A DNA stretch of 64,000 nucleotides, taken from contig NZ_JAMZEA010000002.1 in assembly GCF_024172125.1 (NCBI RefSeq), positions 434,001 through 498,000 of the forward strand, written 5' to 3'. Origin of the DNA: Actinomadura rupiterrae (GTDB lineage Bacteria; Actinomycetota; Actinomycetes; Streptosporangiales; Streptosporangiaceae). The notes beneath the pieces were generated by a model that saw only the letters and a list, made by a program, of their open reading frames with translations, searched no databases and was not told the DNA's origin. The translations under genes and the position numbers were made by a program. Below are positions 1 to 7,295 of the stretch, piece by piece (within the stretch, counting starts at the first letter, position 1; each line of letters starts with the position of its first letter).

Positions 1-257
1 TTTCGTCCAAGTACCACTACACGCGCGGGTTCGTCATCGACACGAGCCGGAACGGGCATGGCGGGACGCCCGGCAAGTGGTGCAACCCGGCGGGCGCGAA
101 GCTCGGGACCGTCCCGCAGGTGGGCGGTTCGGGGGCGGACTACCTGCTCTGGGTGAAGACGCCCGGCGAGTCGGACGGTCCGTGCGGTGTCGGTCCCGGC
201 GTCCCGGCGGGGACGTTCAGCCCGGACCTCGCCATGCGGCTGATCAGCGGGCGCTAG
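1..257 (+). CDS. Glycoside hydrolase family 6 cellulase, C-terminal fragment
   Basis: The left edge cuts into this gene. Codons run in frame from base 3 to a TAG stop at 255-257, giving 84 residues. The peptide contains FVIDTSRNGHG, then GKWCNPAGAKLG, then LLWVKTPGESDG, which are the conserved C-terminal blocks of GH6 endoglucanases and cellobiohydrolases. The WCNP cysteine and the WVKxPGESDG loop line the substrate tunnel in that family. The enzyme would be secreted and cut beta-1,4-glucan, but its signal peptide and catalytic aspartates lie outside the window. The stop is 5 bases before the response regulator start, so the two may be co-transcribed. Family assignment is strong. Endo versus exo action cannot be judged. 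Confidence 0.85.
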   Translation, partial: SSKYHYTRGFVIDTSRNGHGGTPGKWCNPAGAKLGTVPQVGGSGADYLLWVKTPGESDGPCGVGPGVPAGTFSPDLAMRLISGR

Positions 258-262
258 GCCGG

Positions 263-979
263 ATGCCGAGGGCGCTGCTGGTCGAGGACGACCGCCGGTT
301 CGCGGCGGCGCTGGTCAAGGCGCTGGGCCGGTGCGGGTACGAGGTCGAGCACGCGGCGGACGCCGCCGCGGCGCTCGCCGCGCCGCCGTGCGACATCGTC
401 CTGCTGGACCTCGGGCTGCCCGACGCGGACGGCCTGGAGGTCTGCCGCCGGCTGCGCGAGCGCGGCGAGGTCGGGATCATCGTGCTGACCGCGCGCAGCA
501 CCGAGCGCGACCGCGTCACGGGGCTGCGCGCGGGCGCGGACGACTACCTGGTCAAGCCGTTCGGCATGGCCGAGCTCCAGGCGCGGATGGAGGCGGTGCT
601 GCGGCGGGCGCGTCCCAGGCAGGACGGCGTGCTCGTCCTCGGCCGCCTCACCGTCGACCTCGCCGCCCGCACGCTCACCCTGGACGGCTCGCCCGTCAAG
701 CTGACGCCCAAGGAGTTCACGCTGCTCGCGCGGCTGATCCGCGAGCCGGGCGCGGTGGTGGAGCGCGAGACGCTGCTGCGCGAGGTGTGGGGGACGTCCT
801 GGCAGGGCCGGTCCCGCACGCTCGACGTGCACGTCTCGACCCTGCGCGCCAAGCTCGGCGGCGCGGCGCGGATCGAGACCGCCCACGCCGTCGGCTACCG
901 GCTCGCGACCACCGACACCACCTCCGGCGGAAGCGGGGACACCACCTCCGGTGGTGGCACCGCAGGTGGCGGGGGTTAG
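263..979 (+). CDS. OmpR/PhoB-family response regulator (TctD-like)
   Basis: A 238-residue DNA-binding response regulator. The receiver domain spans about residues 3-115, with the acidic pair D9/D10, phospho-acceptor D49 (in DIVLLDLGLP), T76 and K98. A winged-helix effector domain spans about 125-216 (KLTPKEFTLL, then DVHVSTLRAKL, then GYRL). The last 20 residues are a Gly/Thr/Ser tail of low complexity. The ATG at 263 is chosen because the receiver domain starts immediately there, although the frame is open further upstream into the cellulase gene. The kinase gene starts 3 bases after the stop, so the two form a two-component operon. By family it would activate or repress genes when phosphorylated. 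The adjacent TAXI lipoprotein suggests a carboxylate-type signal, which is inference. Confidence 0.93.
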   Translation: MPRALLVEDDRRFAAALVKALGRCGYEVEHAADAAAALAAPPCDIVLLDLGLPDADGLEVCRRLRERGEVGIIVLTARSTERDRVTGLRAGADDYLVKPFGMAELQARMEAVLRRARPRQDGVLVLGRLTVDLAARTLTLDGSPVKLTPKEFTLLARLIREPGAVVERETLLREVWGTSWQGRSRTLDVHVSTLRAKLGGAARIETAHAVGYRLATTDTTSGGSGDTTSGGGTAGGGG

Positions 980-982
980 CGG

Positions 983-2371
983 GTGCGGCGGCGGCTGTAT
1001 CTGACGTATTTGCCGCTGCTCGCGGCGGCGCTGATCGCGCTGGCGGTGCCGCTCGCGATCGGGACGGCCGCGCGCGACTCGCAGGACATGTACATCGACC
1101 GGGCCGGGGACACCGCGCGGTTCGCGTCGCTCGCCGAGACCGCGCTGCGCACCGGGCACACGTCGGCGCTGCACTACGAGCTGGAGCAGTACGACGCGCT
1201 GTTCGGCATCCCGGCGGCGGTCGTGGACCGGGACGGGACGGTCGCGATCAGTTCCCGGACGAACCTGGACCTCGGTTCCGGACAGGTCCAGGAACGCGTC
1301 AAGGAGGCGCTGTCCGGCGAGGCGTCCCGCAGCAGCCCGACCGTGTGGCCGTGGCGGACGGGCCCGATGGTGGTGGTCGAGCCGGTCGGCAGCAGCGGCG
1401 AGGTGATCGGCGTCGCGGTGACGGTGTCGCCGACCGGGCGGCTGCGGCAGGGCCTGGTGGACGCCTGGACGCGGCTGCTCGCGGGCATGCTGCTGGTCGT
1501 CCTCGTCGGGGTCGTGGTGGTGGCGCTGGTCGCGCGGTGGGTGCTGCGGCCCGTCGCGGAGCTGGACCTCGCCGCGCACGCGCTGAGCGAGGGCCGGTTC
1601 GACGAGCGCGTGGCGAGCCGCGCCGGGCCGTCCGAGCTGCGCAGCCTCGCCGAGTCGTTCAACGCGATGGCCGGCCAGATCGCGGTGCTGCTGGAGCGGC
1701 AGCGGTCGTTCGTCTCGTACGCGAGCCACCAGATGCGGACGCCGCTCGCCGCGCTCCGGCTGTGGCTGGAGAACCTCGAACCCGAGGTCGGCCCCGACGG
1801 GCGCTCCGACCACGCGATGGCGCTCGAAGAGGTCGACCGGATGGCGCACCTGTACGACGCGCTGCTCGCCTACGCGTCCGCCGAGGCCAGCGCGGTCAAG
1901 GCGGTGGACGTCGACCTGGTCGCGCTCGCCCGGGCCCGCGCGGACGGCTGGCGGGACGTCGCGGCGCGCCGGGGCGTGGAGCTGACCGGCCCGGACGCCG
2001 GCGAGCTGCCCGCGCACGCCGACCCGGCCGCGCTGGAGCAGGCGCTGGACGCGATCATCGACAACGCGGTGAAGTTCTCCGGCGAGGGCGGACGCGTCCG
2101 GATCGGCGCCGAACCCGTCCCGTCGGACGGAGCGGCCGTCGTGGTCACCGACACGGGCCCCGGCATGACCGAGGACGAATCCCGCGACGCGTTGCAACCT
2201 TTCTGGCGCCGCCCCGCCGACCAGAACATCGAGGGCTCCGGGCTCGGCCTCACGATCGCGCACGCCCTGGTCACGGCGTCCGGCGGACGGCTCGAACTCA
2301 CCGCCGCCGACCCGTCCGGCCTGCGCGTCCGGATCGTCCTGCCCGTCCCGGCCGAGGAGCCGGACCGATGA
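983..2371 (+). CDS. Two-component sensor histidine kinase (TctE-like)
   Basis: A 462-residue membrane kinase starting at GTG 983. Residues 5-27 form a first membrane helix, about 28-160 an extracytoplasmic sensor region, and about 163-187 a second helix, followed by a HAMP linker. The dimerisation box is FVSYASHQMRTPL with phospho-acceptor H249. The ATPase part has the N box (IIDNAVKF), the G1 box (VTDTGPGM) and the G2 box (GSGLGL). It should autophosphorylate and pass phosphate to the preceding regulator. Its last four bases (ATGA) overlap the start of the TAXI lipoprotein gene, so translation of sensor and binding protein is probably coupled. This supports, but does not prove, that the lipoprotein presents ligand to the sensor loop. 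Confidence 0.93.
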   Translation: MRRRLYLTYLPLLAAALIALAVPLAIGTAARDSQDMYIDRAGDTARFASLAETALRTGHTSALHYELEQYDALFGIPAAVVDRDGTVAISSRTNLDLGSGQVQERVKEALSGEASRSSPTVWPWRTGPMVVVEPVGSSGEVIGVAVTVSPTGRLRQGLVDAWTRLLAGMLLVVLVGVVVVALVARWVLRPVAELDLAAHALSEGRFDERVASRAGPSELRSLAESFNAMAGQIAVLLERQRSFVSYASHQMRTPLAALRLWLENLEPEVGPDGRSDHAMALEEVDRMAHLYDALLAYASAEASAVKAVDVDLVALARARADGWRDVAARRGVELTGPDAGELPAHADPAALEQALDAIIDNAVKFSGEGGRVRIGAEPVPSDGAAVVVTDTGPGMTEDESRDALQPFWRRPADQNIEGSGLGLTIAHALVTASGGRLELTAADPSGLRVRIVLPVPAEEPDR

Positions 2372-3405
2372 CCCCCCGACCGAGCGCCCGCGCGGTGGGA
2401 CGGCGGGGCGGAGCGGAAGCGTCCCGGCCGAGCAGCCGCGGGGTGTGGCGGCGGTGGGCGGGCGTGGTCGCCGTGCTGTGTTTCGTGTTCGCGGTGCCCG
2501 GGTGCCGGTCGGACGGGACGTCGCTGCCACCGGTGGTGATCGCGACCGGCGGGGCGGGCGGGGTGTACCACGCGCTCGGCGAGGCGTTCGCGGCGACGCT
2601 GCACGACCGGTGGAAGGTGCGCGCGACGGTGCTGACGACCGCCGCGTCCATCGAGAACCTGCGGCTGCTCGCCGCCGGACGCGCCGACCTCGCGTTCACG
2701 ACCGTCGACTCGGCGGACCTCGCCGCGCGCGGCGCCGGGCCGTTCGCGGGGAACGTCCGGATCGCCGCGCTGTCCGGGCTGTACGACGACTACCTGCAGA
2801 TCGTCGTGCGCGCCGACGCGCCCTTCCGGACCGTCGCGGACCTGCGCGGGCGGCGCGTCTCCACCGGCGCCGCCGGGTCCGGCACCGAGATCCTCGCGGG
2901 CCGCGTCCTGGCGGCGAGCGGCCTCGGCGGGCGCCACGCGATCGTCCGCTCCCGGCTGGCCGCGAACGACTCGGTGGAGGCCCTCCGCGCCGGACGGATC
3001 GACGCGTTCTTCTTCAACGGCGGCCTCCCGACGCCCGCCGTCGCCGACCTCGCGCGGACGGTCCGGGTGCGGCTGCTGCCGGTCGGGTCGCTGGTCGCCG
3101 ACCTGCAGCGCTCCTACGGGGAGGTGTACCTCGCCCGGTCGATCCCGGCCACGACGTACGGGACGGGACGCGAGGTCGCGACGGTCGTCACGCCGAACGT
3201 CCTGGTGGTCCGGTCGGACATGCCGCTCGCGGAGGCGCGCGAGCTGACCGCGCTGCTGTTCGCGAGCAGGTCGCGGCTGGCGGCCGTCCACACCGAGGCG
3301 CGGCGGCTCGACCCGCGCGCCGCGCTGGCCACCTACCCGCTGCCGCTGCATCCGGGCGCCGCGCTGTTCTTCCGCGAGACCAAGCCCTGGGCCGCCGCGG
3401 GCTAG
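2368..3405 (+). CDS. TAXI-family solute-binding lipoprotein
   Basis: A 345-residue exported binding protein of the TAXI (TRAP-associated extracytoplasmic immunogenic) family. A basic N terminus is followed by a hydrophobic stretch and a lipobox ending at C46 (FAVPGC), so it should be lipid-anchored outside the membrane. The family signature IATGGAGGVYHALG follows at about 58-71, then NLRLLAAGRADLAF, then the hinge DLRGRRVSTGAAGSGTE. TAXI proteins normally feed small carboxylates such as glutamate or C4-dicarboxylates to a TRAP permease, but no permease gene lies beside it. A strong hairpin terminator closes the operon at 3417-3453. A dedicated sensory role with the overlapping kinase is likely. 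The ligand is unknown. Confidence 0.9.
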   Translation: MTPRPSARAVGRRGGAEASRPSSRGVWRRWAGVVAVLCFVFAVPGCRSDGTSLPPVVIATGGAGGVYHALGEAFAATLHDRWKVRATVLTTAASIENLRLLAAGRADLAFTTVDSADLAARGAGPFAGNVRIAALSGLYDDYLQIVVRADAPFRTVADLRGRRVSTGAAGSGTEILAGRVLAASGLGGRHAIVRSRLAANDSVEALRAGRIDAFFFNGGLPTPAVADLARTVRVRLLPVGSLVADLQRSYGEVYLARSIPATTYGTGREVATVVTPNVLVVRSDMPLAEARELTALLFASRSRLAAVHTEARRLDPRAALATYPLPLHPGAALFFRETKPWAAAG

Positions 3406-3416
3406 GAGGTCGGAGG

Positions 3417-3453
3417 GCCGGGAGGCGTCCTTGAGGGAAGGACGCCTCCCGGC
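3417..3453 (+). terminator. Hairpin terminator of the two-component/TAXI operon
   Basis: A perfect 14-bp inverted repeat (arms 3417-3430 and 3440-3453) closes a 9-base loop, starting 11 bases after the TAXI stop. There is no clear T-run, which is common for GC-rich actinomycete terminators. Confidence 0.8.
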
Positions 3454-3749
3454 TTCGGGCTCGCCGGCGGGGGCTGAGCGTGCCCGGGGGAGCGGGACGG
3501 CCGGGGGAGGGCCGTCCCTCGGGAGCGGGACGGCCGGGGGAGACCGTCCCTGCGTGGTCGGCGGAGCTTCCTCCGCTGCGCGCCGCCGACCCGGATCGGC
3601 ACGCACGCGACGTGCCGGAAGCCGCGCCACCACGCTAAGAAGGCCGGACGGGCGCGGGCGAGCGTCCCGGGCTTTCTCTTACAAATCATTTACATGCCCG
3701 GACCAGGCGATCCGGAAGTGAAATACCGACCCCTCCGCGAGCGGACGGC
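3454..3749. other. Non-coding stretch with a short direct repeat
   Basis: About 300 bases between the TAXI terminator and the convergent TetR gene. Bases 3486-3519 and 3521-3551 are two imperfect copies of a G-rich unit containing GGGAGCGGGACGGCCGGGG. An AT-richer patch lies near 3675-3695. No convincing gene is visible: the open frames here have repeat-like composition and no ribosome site. Confidence 0.5.
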
Positions 3750-4424
3750 TCAGGTGGACGAGGTGTCAGCGGTCCGCGGCGAGGGTGCGGACGGCTGCGG
3801 TGCGGGCGTGCAGGCCGACGGTGTGTGCGGGCGGGCCGCGGCGAGGGTGCGGACGGCCTCGACGACGGCTTCGCGGCGGCGGGCGAGGGCGGCCTTCGGG
3901 TCCGTCTCGTCCAGGACCATGTCGCGCAGGTGCGGGACGGCGAAGTTCCACGCGACCAGGCCGAGCAGGGTGAACAGCCAGTTCTGCGCGGCCCGGGTGC
4001 GGTCGGCGGGGTCGGGGAGGCCGGCGCCGACGCCCGCCTGGACGAGCGAGTCGACGTGGCCGCGGTAGTGCCCGCGGCGCTCGTCCGCGCCGCTGACCTC
4101 GCTCCCGCAGGTCTCCAGCGCCTCCCACAGCAGCAGGCGCATGAGCTCGGGGTTCTCGGCGTACCAGTCGAACAGGGCGCCGACGGTCTCGGCGACGGCG
4201 TTCGGGTCGAGGACGCCCTCGTGGCACACCTCGTCCATCTTGGCGCGCAGGACCGCGCCGAACAGCGCCTGCTTGTTGCCGAAGTAGAGGTAGATCGCCT
4301 GCTTGTTGGCCTTCGCGGCGGCGGCGATCCGCTCGACCCTGGCGCCGGCGAGACCGCACGCGGCGAACTCGTCGGCGGCCGCCTCGAAGATCCTCCGCCG
4401 GGTGGCGTCCGCGTCGTAGCTCAT
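3750..4424 (-). CDS. TetR/AcrR-family transcriptional repressor
   Basis: A 224-residue regulator. The N-terminal helix-turn-helix spans about residues 10-55, with RRRIFEAAADEFA, the recognition part ERIAAAAKANKQAIYLYF, and GNKQALFGAVL. The rest is the variable ligand-binding domain. The ATG at 4424 is chosen because the TetR fold starts there. The frame is open upstream, but that part runs into the divergent SDR gene. The gene faces away from the SDR across 91 bases that hold a promoter flanked by two operator copies, so it probably represses the SDR and itself. The inducer is not predictable. Confidence 0.93.
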   Translation of the reverse strand: MSYDADATRRRIFEAAADEFAACGLAGARVERIAAAAKANKQAIYLYFGNKQALFGAVLRAKMDEVCHEGVLDPNAVAETVGALFDWYAENPELMRLLLWEALETCGSEVSGADERRGHYRGHVDSLVQAGVGAGLPDPADRTRAAQNWLFTLLGLVAWNFAVPHLRDMVLDETDPKAALARRREAVVEAVRTLAAARPHTPSACTPAPQPSAPSPRTADTSST

Positions 4425-4432
4425 ACGGAAAT

Positions 4433-4495
4433 TAAACCATCCGGTTGACAAGGTCGCCGGGCCCGCACCATGATCTAAACCAACCGGATGGTTTA
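4433..4495. promoter_or_regulatory. Divergent promoter with paired TetR operators
   Basis: A 15-bp sequence TAAACCATCCGGTTG (4433-4447) recurs as its exact reverse complement CAACCGGATGGTTTA at 4481-4495. The second copy extends to a 20-bp near-perfect palindrome (4476-4495, one mismatch pair). A promoter for the SDR can be read between them: TTGACA at 4445-4450, 18 bases, then CATGAT at 4469-4474. The first operator overlaps the -35 box and the second lies just after the -10 box. TetR binding would therefore block transcription. Assignment to the adjacent TetR is inference from position. Confidence 0.82.
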
Positions 4496-4515
4496 TTTTC
4501 GAACGGAGAACCCCC

Positions 4516-5304
4516 ATGGCCGACATCACGACCGCGCCCGTGCCCGTCCGCTCGCCGCTGCCCGAGAGCCTCGCCGGATCCACCGTGCTCATCATCGGCG
4601 GCTCGTCCGGCATCGGCCTCGGCGCCGCCCGGCTGCTGCACGGCCTCGGCGCCCGGGTCGTCCTCGCGGGCCGCGACAAGGCCCGGCTGGACGCCGCCGT
4701 CGACGACCTGCGCTCGGCCGGCGGCGACGCCGAGGTGCTCGGCGCGGTCGCCGACGCCGCCGACGAGGACGCCGTCCGCGCCGCCTTCGACCTGGCCGGG
4801 ACGGTCGACCACGTCCTGCTCACCGCGGGCGGCCTCACCGGCGCCGGGCCGATCGAGACCGTCACCGCGGACGCGGCGCGCCTCGCCTACGAGCAGCGCG
4901 TCTGGGGGGCGCTGATCACGGCCCGCATCGCCGCCGAGCGGCTGCCCGCCGGCGGTTCGGTCACGCTCACGTCCGGCGTCCTGGTCACCCGGCCGCGTCC
5001 GGGCGTCGCGGGCGCGATCGGCGTCGCCGGGGGTGTCGAGACCCTCGTCGGCGCGCTCGCGGTCGAGCTGGCGCCGCGCCGCGTGCGGGTCAACGCCGTC
5101 CGCTACGGGCAGTTCGACACGCCGCTGTTCCGCGGAGCCGGCAACCTCCCCACGGACGACGCGGTGGCGGCCGCCGGGACGAGCGCGCCGCTCGGCCGCT
5201 TCGGCACCGCCGAGGAGGCGGGCGCCGTCCCGGTCGTCCTGATGGCCAACCCCTACCTCAACGGGCAGATCTTCACCGCGGACGGCGGCCAGTCACTCGC
5301 CTGA
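4516..5304 (+). CDS. Short-chain dehydrogenase/reductase-fold protein lacking the catalytic Tyr/Lys
   Basis: A 262-residue Rossmann protein with the cofactor loop GGSSGIG at 28-34 and a C-terminal DGGQS block typical of classical SDRs. The active-site serine is present as S153 (LTSG). The YxxxK motif that should follow aligns with AIGVA at 167-171, so both catalytic residues are alanine. The downstream block ALAVELAPRRVRVNAV fixes the alignment without gaps. It may bind NAD(P) without being a standard oxidoreductase, or use another chemistry. It is the only gene behind the TetR-controlled promoter. ATG 4516 follows GGAGAA at a usable distance. Confidence 0.88.
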   Translation: MADITTAPVPVRSPLPESLAGSTVLIIGGSSGIGLGAARLLHGLGARVVLAGRDKARLDAAVDDLRSAGGDAEVLGAVADAADEDAVRAAFDLAGTVDHVLLTAGGLTGAGPIETVTADAARLAYEQRVWGALITARIAAERLPAGGSVTLTSGVLVTRPRPGVAGAIGVAGGVETLVGALAVELAPRRVRVNAVRYGQFDTPLFRGAGNLPTDDAVAAAGTSAPLGRFGTAEEAGAVPVVLMANPYLNGQIFTADGGQSLA

Positions 5305-5387
5305 CCGGTTTCGTCCCAAGCCGTTTACAACCAGTGGTCACGGGGATGCCAAATGTGACGAAGTGCTGGTAGGTGGAGGGGGCGACC

Positions 5388-5981
5388 GTGCTGACTCCGT
5401 CCGATGTGTCCCGGAAGATCTTCACGACGGTCCGGCTGCGCGAGGGCTACGACCAGGCCGAGGTGGACGCCTTCCTCGCCGAGATCGAGACCTCGCTGGC
5501 CGAGCTGCGGGACGAGCTCGACGCGCTGCGGGCGCGGCCGTCCGAGTCGTCCGAGAGCGCGGCCCGCGTGATGGGCATGGCCCAGCAGACCGCGGACCGG
5601 GTCGTCGAGGCGGCGCAGCGCGACGCCGCCGAGATCGTCGCGCGGGCGCGCGAGCGCGCGTCCGCGCTGGAGGCCGAGGCCCGCGCGGCGGCGGCCGAGC
5701 TGCTGGACGACGCGCGCGCCCGGCACGTCGAGGCGGTCCGCTCGGCCGAGGAGGTCGTCCGCTACGAGGCCGAACTGCGCACCGGCCTGGACGACCAGGT
5801 CACCGGCCTCCGCGACCTCCTCCGCGACCTCGAACGCCGCCGCCGCGCCCTCCCGCCGCTCAACCAGCCCCGCAACCTCCTGGTCCCCGTCCAGAAACCC
5901 CAGCCGACCCCGGAACCCGTGACCGCCCCCGTCCCACCCCCGGACCCGGCCAAACCCGCCAACGCCCAACGCGTCAGCTGA
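5388..5981 (+). CDS. DivIVA-domain coiled-coil protein
   Basis: A 197-residue protein starting at GTG 5388, preceded by the strong ribosome site GGAGGGGG. Residues 1-35 (MLTPSDVSRKIFTTVRL, then GYDQAEVDAFL) match the DivIVA N-terminal lipid-binding domain. About 35-165 is a long Ala/Glu/Arg coiled coil, and the last 30 residues are Pro-rich. DivIVA proteins gather at curved membrane and organise polar growth or division. Essential actinomycete DivIVA/Wag31 proteins are usually longer, and this gene is not beside ftsZ or sepF, so it is probably a paralogue. A GTG at 5373 is an alternative start, but homologues begin near MLTP. Confidence 0.87.
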   Translation: MLTPSDVSRKIFTTVRLREGYDQAEVDAFLAEIETSLAELRDELDALRARPSESSESAARVMGMAQQTADRVVEAAQRDAAEIVARARERASALEAEARAAAAELLDDARARHVEAVRSAEEVVRYEAELRTGLDDQVTGLRDLLRDLERRRRALPPLNQPRNLLVPVQKPQPTPEPVTAPVPPPDPAKPANAQRVS

Positions 5982-6016
5982 CGCGCCGGCTACCCGGGCC
6001 CGACGAGTCAGCTGAC
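5971..6016. repeat. Two copies of GTCAGCTGAC at the DivIVA gene end
   Basis: GCGTCAGCTGACGC (5971-5984) is a perfect 14-bp palindrome spanning the stop codon of the DivIVA gene. Its core GTCAGCTGAC (5973-5982) recurs at 6007-6016. Function unknown: possibly a binding site, or a short hairpin between converging genes. Confidence 0.5.
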
Positions 6017-6094
6017 CTGAGCGCAAAGCACAAATCCGGCGCGGGAATGGGTCAGCGAGCTCAGGGCAGGCGGACGTCAGAATGTGGGGCGACC

Positions 6095-6144
6095 GCGGGC
6101 GTCAGAGGGTCGGGCGGCGGCGGGCGTCAGAGGGTCGGGCGGCG
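6095..6144. repeat. 25-bp tandem duplication across the methyltransferase stop codon
   Basis: Two exact 25-base copies (6095-6119 and 6120-6144) lie head to tail. The coding copy supplies the last residues and the TGA of the methyltransferase gene. The other repeats the same sequence just downstream. Confidence 0.8.
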
Positions 6145-6762
6145 GCGGGCCTTGACGGTGCAGTCCAGGCGGGTCATGACGGTGCCGTCCGGCGCGGCCT
6201 GCGCGCGGTCGTGCTCCTCGGCGCGCAGCACCTCCCACTCGTCCGCGTCCAGGTCGAGCGTGACGACGACCTCGGCGGCCGTGGGCAGGACGTAGGGGGA
6301 GTCCGGCTCCCACGGCGGCGGGCCCGCGTGCCCCTCGACCAGCAGCGTCCCGCCCGGCGCCACCGCGTCCCGCGCCGAGCGCAGGATCCGCTCCGAGATC
6401 GGCTCGGACGGCGAGTGCAGGAACTGCGTCGTCACCAGGTCGAAAACACCGTCCGGGAACGACTCGGACAGATCGCGGCGCTGGAAGTCGATCGCCTCGG
6501 CCAGCCCGGCGTCCTCCGCGTGCTCCACAGCGCGGCCGATGGCGACGCCCGAGACGTCCACGGCCGTGACCTTCCACCCCTGCCGCGCGAGCCACACCGC
6601 GTCCGCGCCCTCACCGCACCCGAGGTCCAGCGCCGTCCCCGGCGTCAGCCCGGAAACCTCTTCGACCAGGGCCGCATTGGGATTCCCGCTCCAGATATGG
6701 CCATGCCCGTGCCCGCCATAGCGCTGGTCCCAGAACTCTTCGTTAGTCAGTTCTTCTTCCAT
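6127..6762 (-). CDS. Class I SAM-dependent methyltransferase
   Basis: A 211-residue protein starting MEEELTNEEFWDQRY. Motif I of the SAM-binding fold is ALDLGCGEG at 44-52, followed by an acidic strand end (VTAVDVSGVAIGRA) and VFDLVTTQFLH. The arrangement FWDxRY plus motif I resembles the tellurite/thiopurine-type small-molecule methyltransferase group, but the substrate cannot be named. ATG 6762 is preferred over the longer open frame (to 6822) because homologues begin at the FWD helix. The 3' end lies in a 25-bp tandem repeat. It converges with the DivIVA gene. Confidence 0.88.
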   Translation of the reverse strand: MEEELTNEEFWDQRYGGHGHGHIWSGNPNAALVEEVSGLTPGTALDLGCGEGADAVWLARQGWKVTAVDVSGVAIGRAVEHAEDAGLAEAIDFQRRDLSESFPDGVFDLVTTQFLHSPSEPISERILRSARDAVAPGGTLLVEGHAGPPPWEPDSPYVLPTAAEVVVTLDLDADEWEVLRAEEHDRAQAAPDGTVMTRLDCTVKARRRPTL

Positions 6763-6824
6763 GGACCCAGCATCACCGCACCCCTGCAAAAGAGGCAAAC
6801 ATTGTTGCCGGTTCAGCAACAACC

Positions 6825-7295
6825 TCAGCGAGCCGGCGTCTCCTCGTCCTCATAGGCCATCGGATCGGCGCCGCTCGCCTGTATGACCGCATCCCGGATG
6901 GTCTGGACGATCGTCTTGTAATCCCGTCCCAGGTTCCAGGTGGTCCGCGAGTTCCCAGTGCTGTCGGAGATCGACAGGCGTGCCCATCGAGGTCCGCCGG
7001 CCCCGGGAAAGACCTCTGTGAGGGACGTGATCTCGCTCAACGGGAAGACGTACGTCCGGAACGACTTGCGGACGACCAGCTTGTCCTGCGTCAGCATGAT
7101 GCGACGGTGGAAGGCCGCTCGCAGCGGCAGGCCGACCAGCAGAACGAAGCCGACGAGGAGGCGCGGGAGGTCGGTGACGTCCACACCCCAGTCGTAGACC
7201 TCGTACACGAGACCGAGGAAGGGGACGACGAAGAGCAAGGGGAGTTGGCGGAGCCCTGTCCACGTGTGGAGAGGCGGACCAAAGGACTCAGACAC
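6825..7295 (-). CDS. Membrane protein with PH-like domain, last gene of the YbaB/ESX-type operon
   Basis: A 156-residue protein. Hydrophobic helices lie at about 18-34 and 44-60, followed by RIMLTQDKLVVRKSFRTYVFPLSEIT, a pattern typical of bacterial PH-like domains that sit at the membrane. The GTG start at 7295 overlaps the TGA stop of the upstream gene by 8 bases (GTGTCTGA), so they are translationally coupled. I do not recognise a specific function. Its position after a large WXG-like protein would fit a partner or immunity protein, but nothing in the sequence proves that. Confidence 0.75.
   Translation of the reverse strand: MSESFGPPLHTWTGLRQLPLLFVVPFLGLVYEVYDWGVDVTDLPRLLVGFVLLVGLPLRAAFHRRIMLTQDKLVVRKSFRTYVFPLSEITSLTEVFPGAGGPRWARLSISDSTGNSRTTWNLGRDYKTIVQTIRDAVIQASGADPMAYEDEETPAR

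Noticed and set aside
254..2530. Long antisense open frame over the response regulator and kinase genes
   Set aside because: High GC content leaves antisense frames open. The translation is Arg/Gly/Asp-rich with no domain, while the plus strand carries complete two-component motifs.
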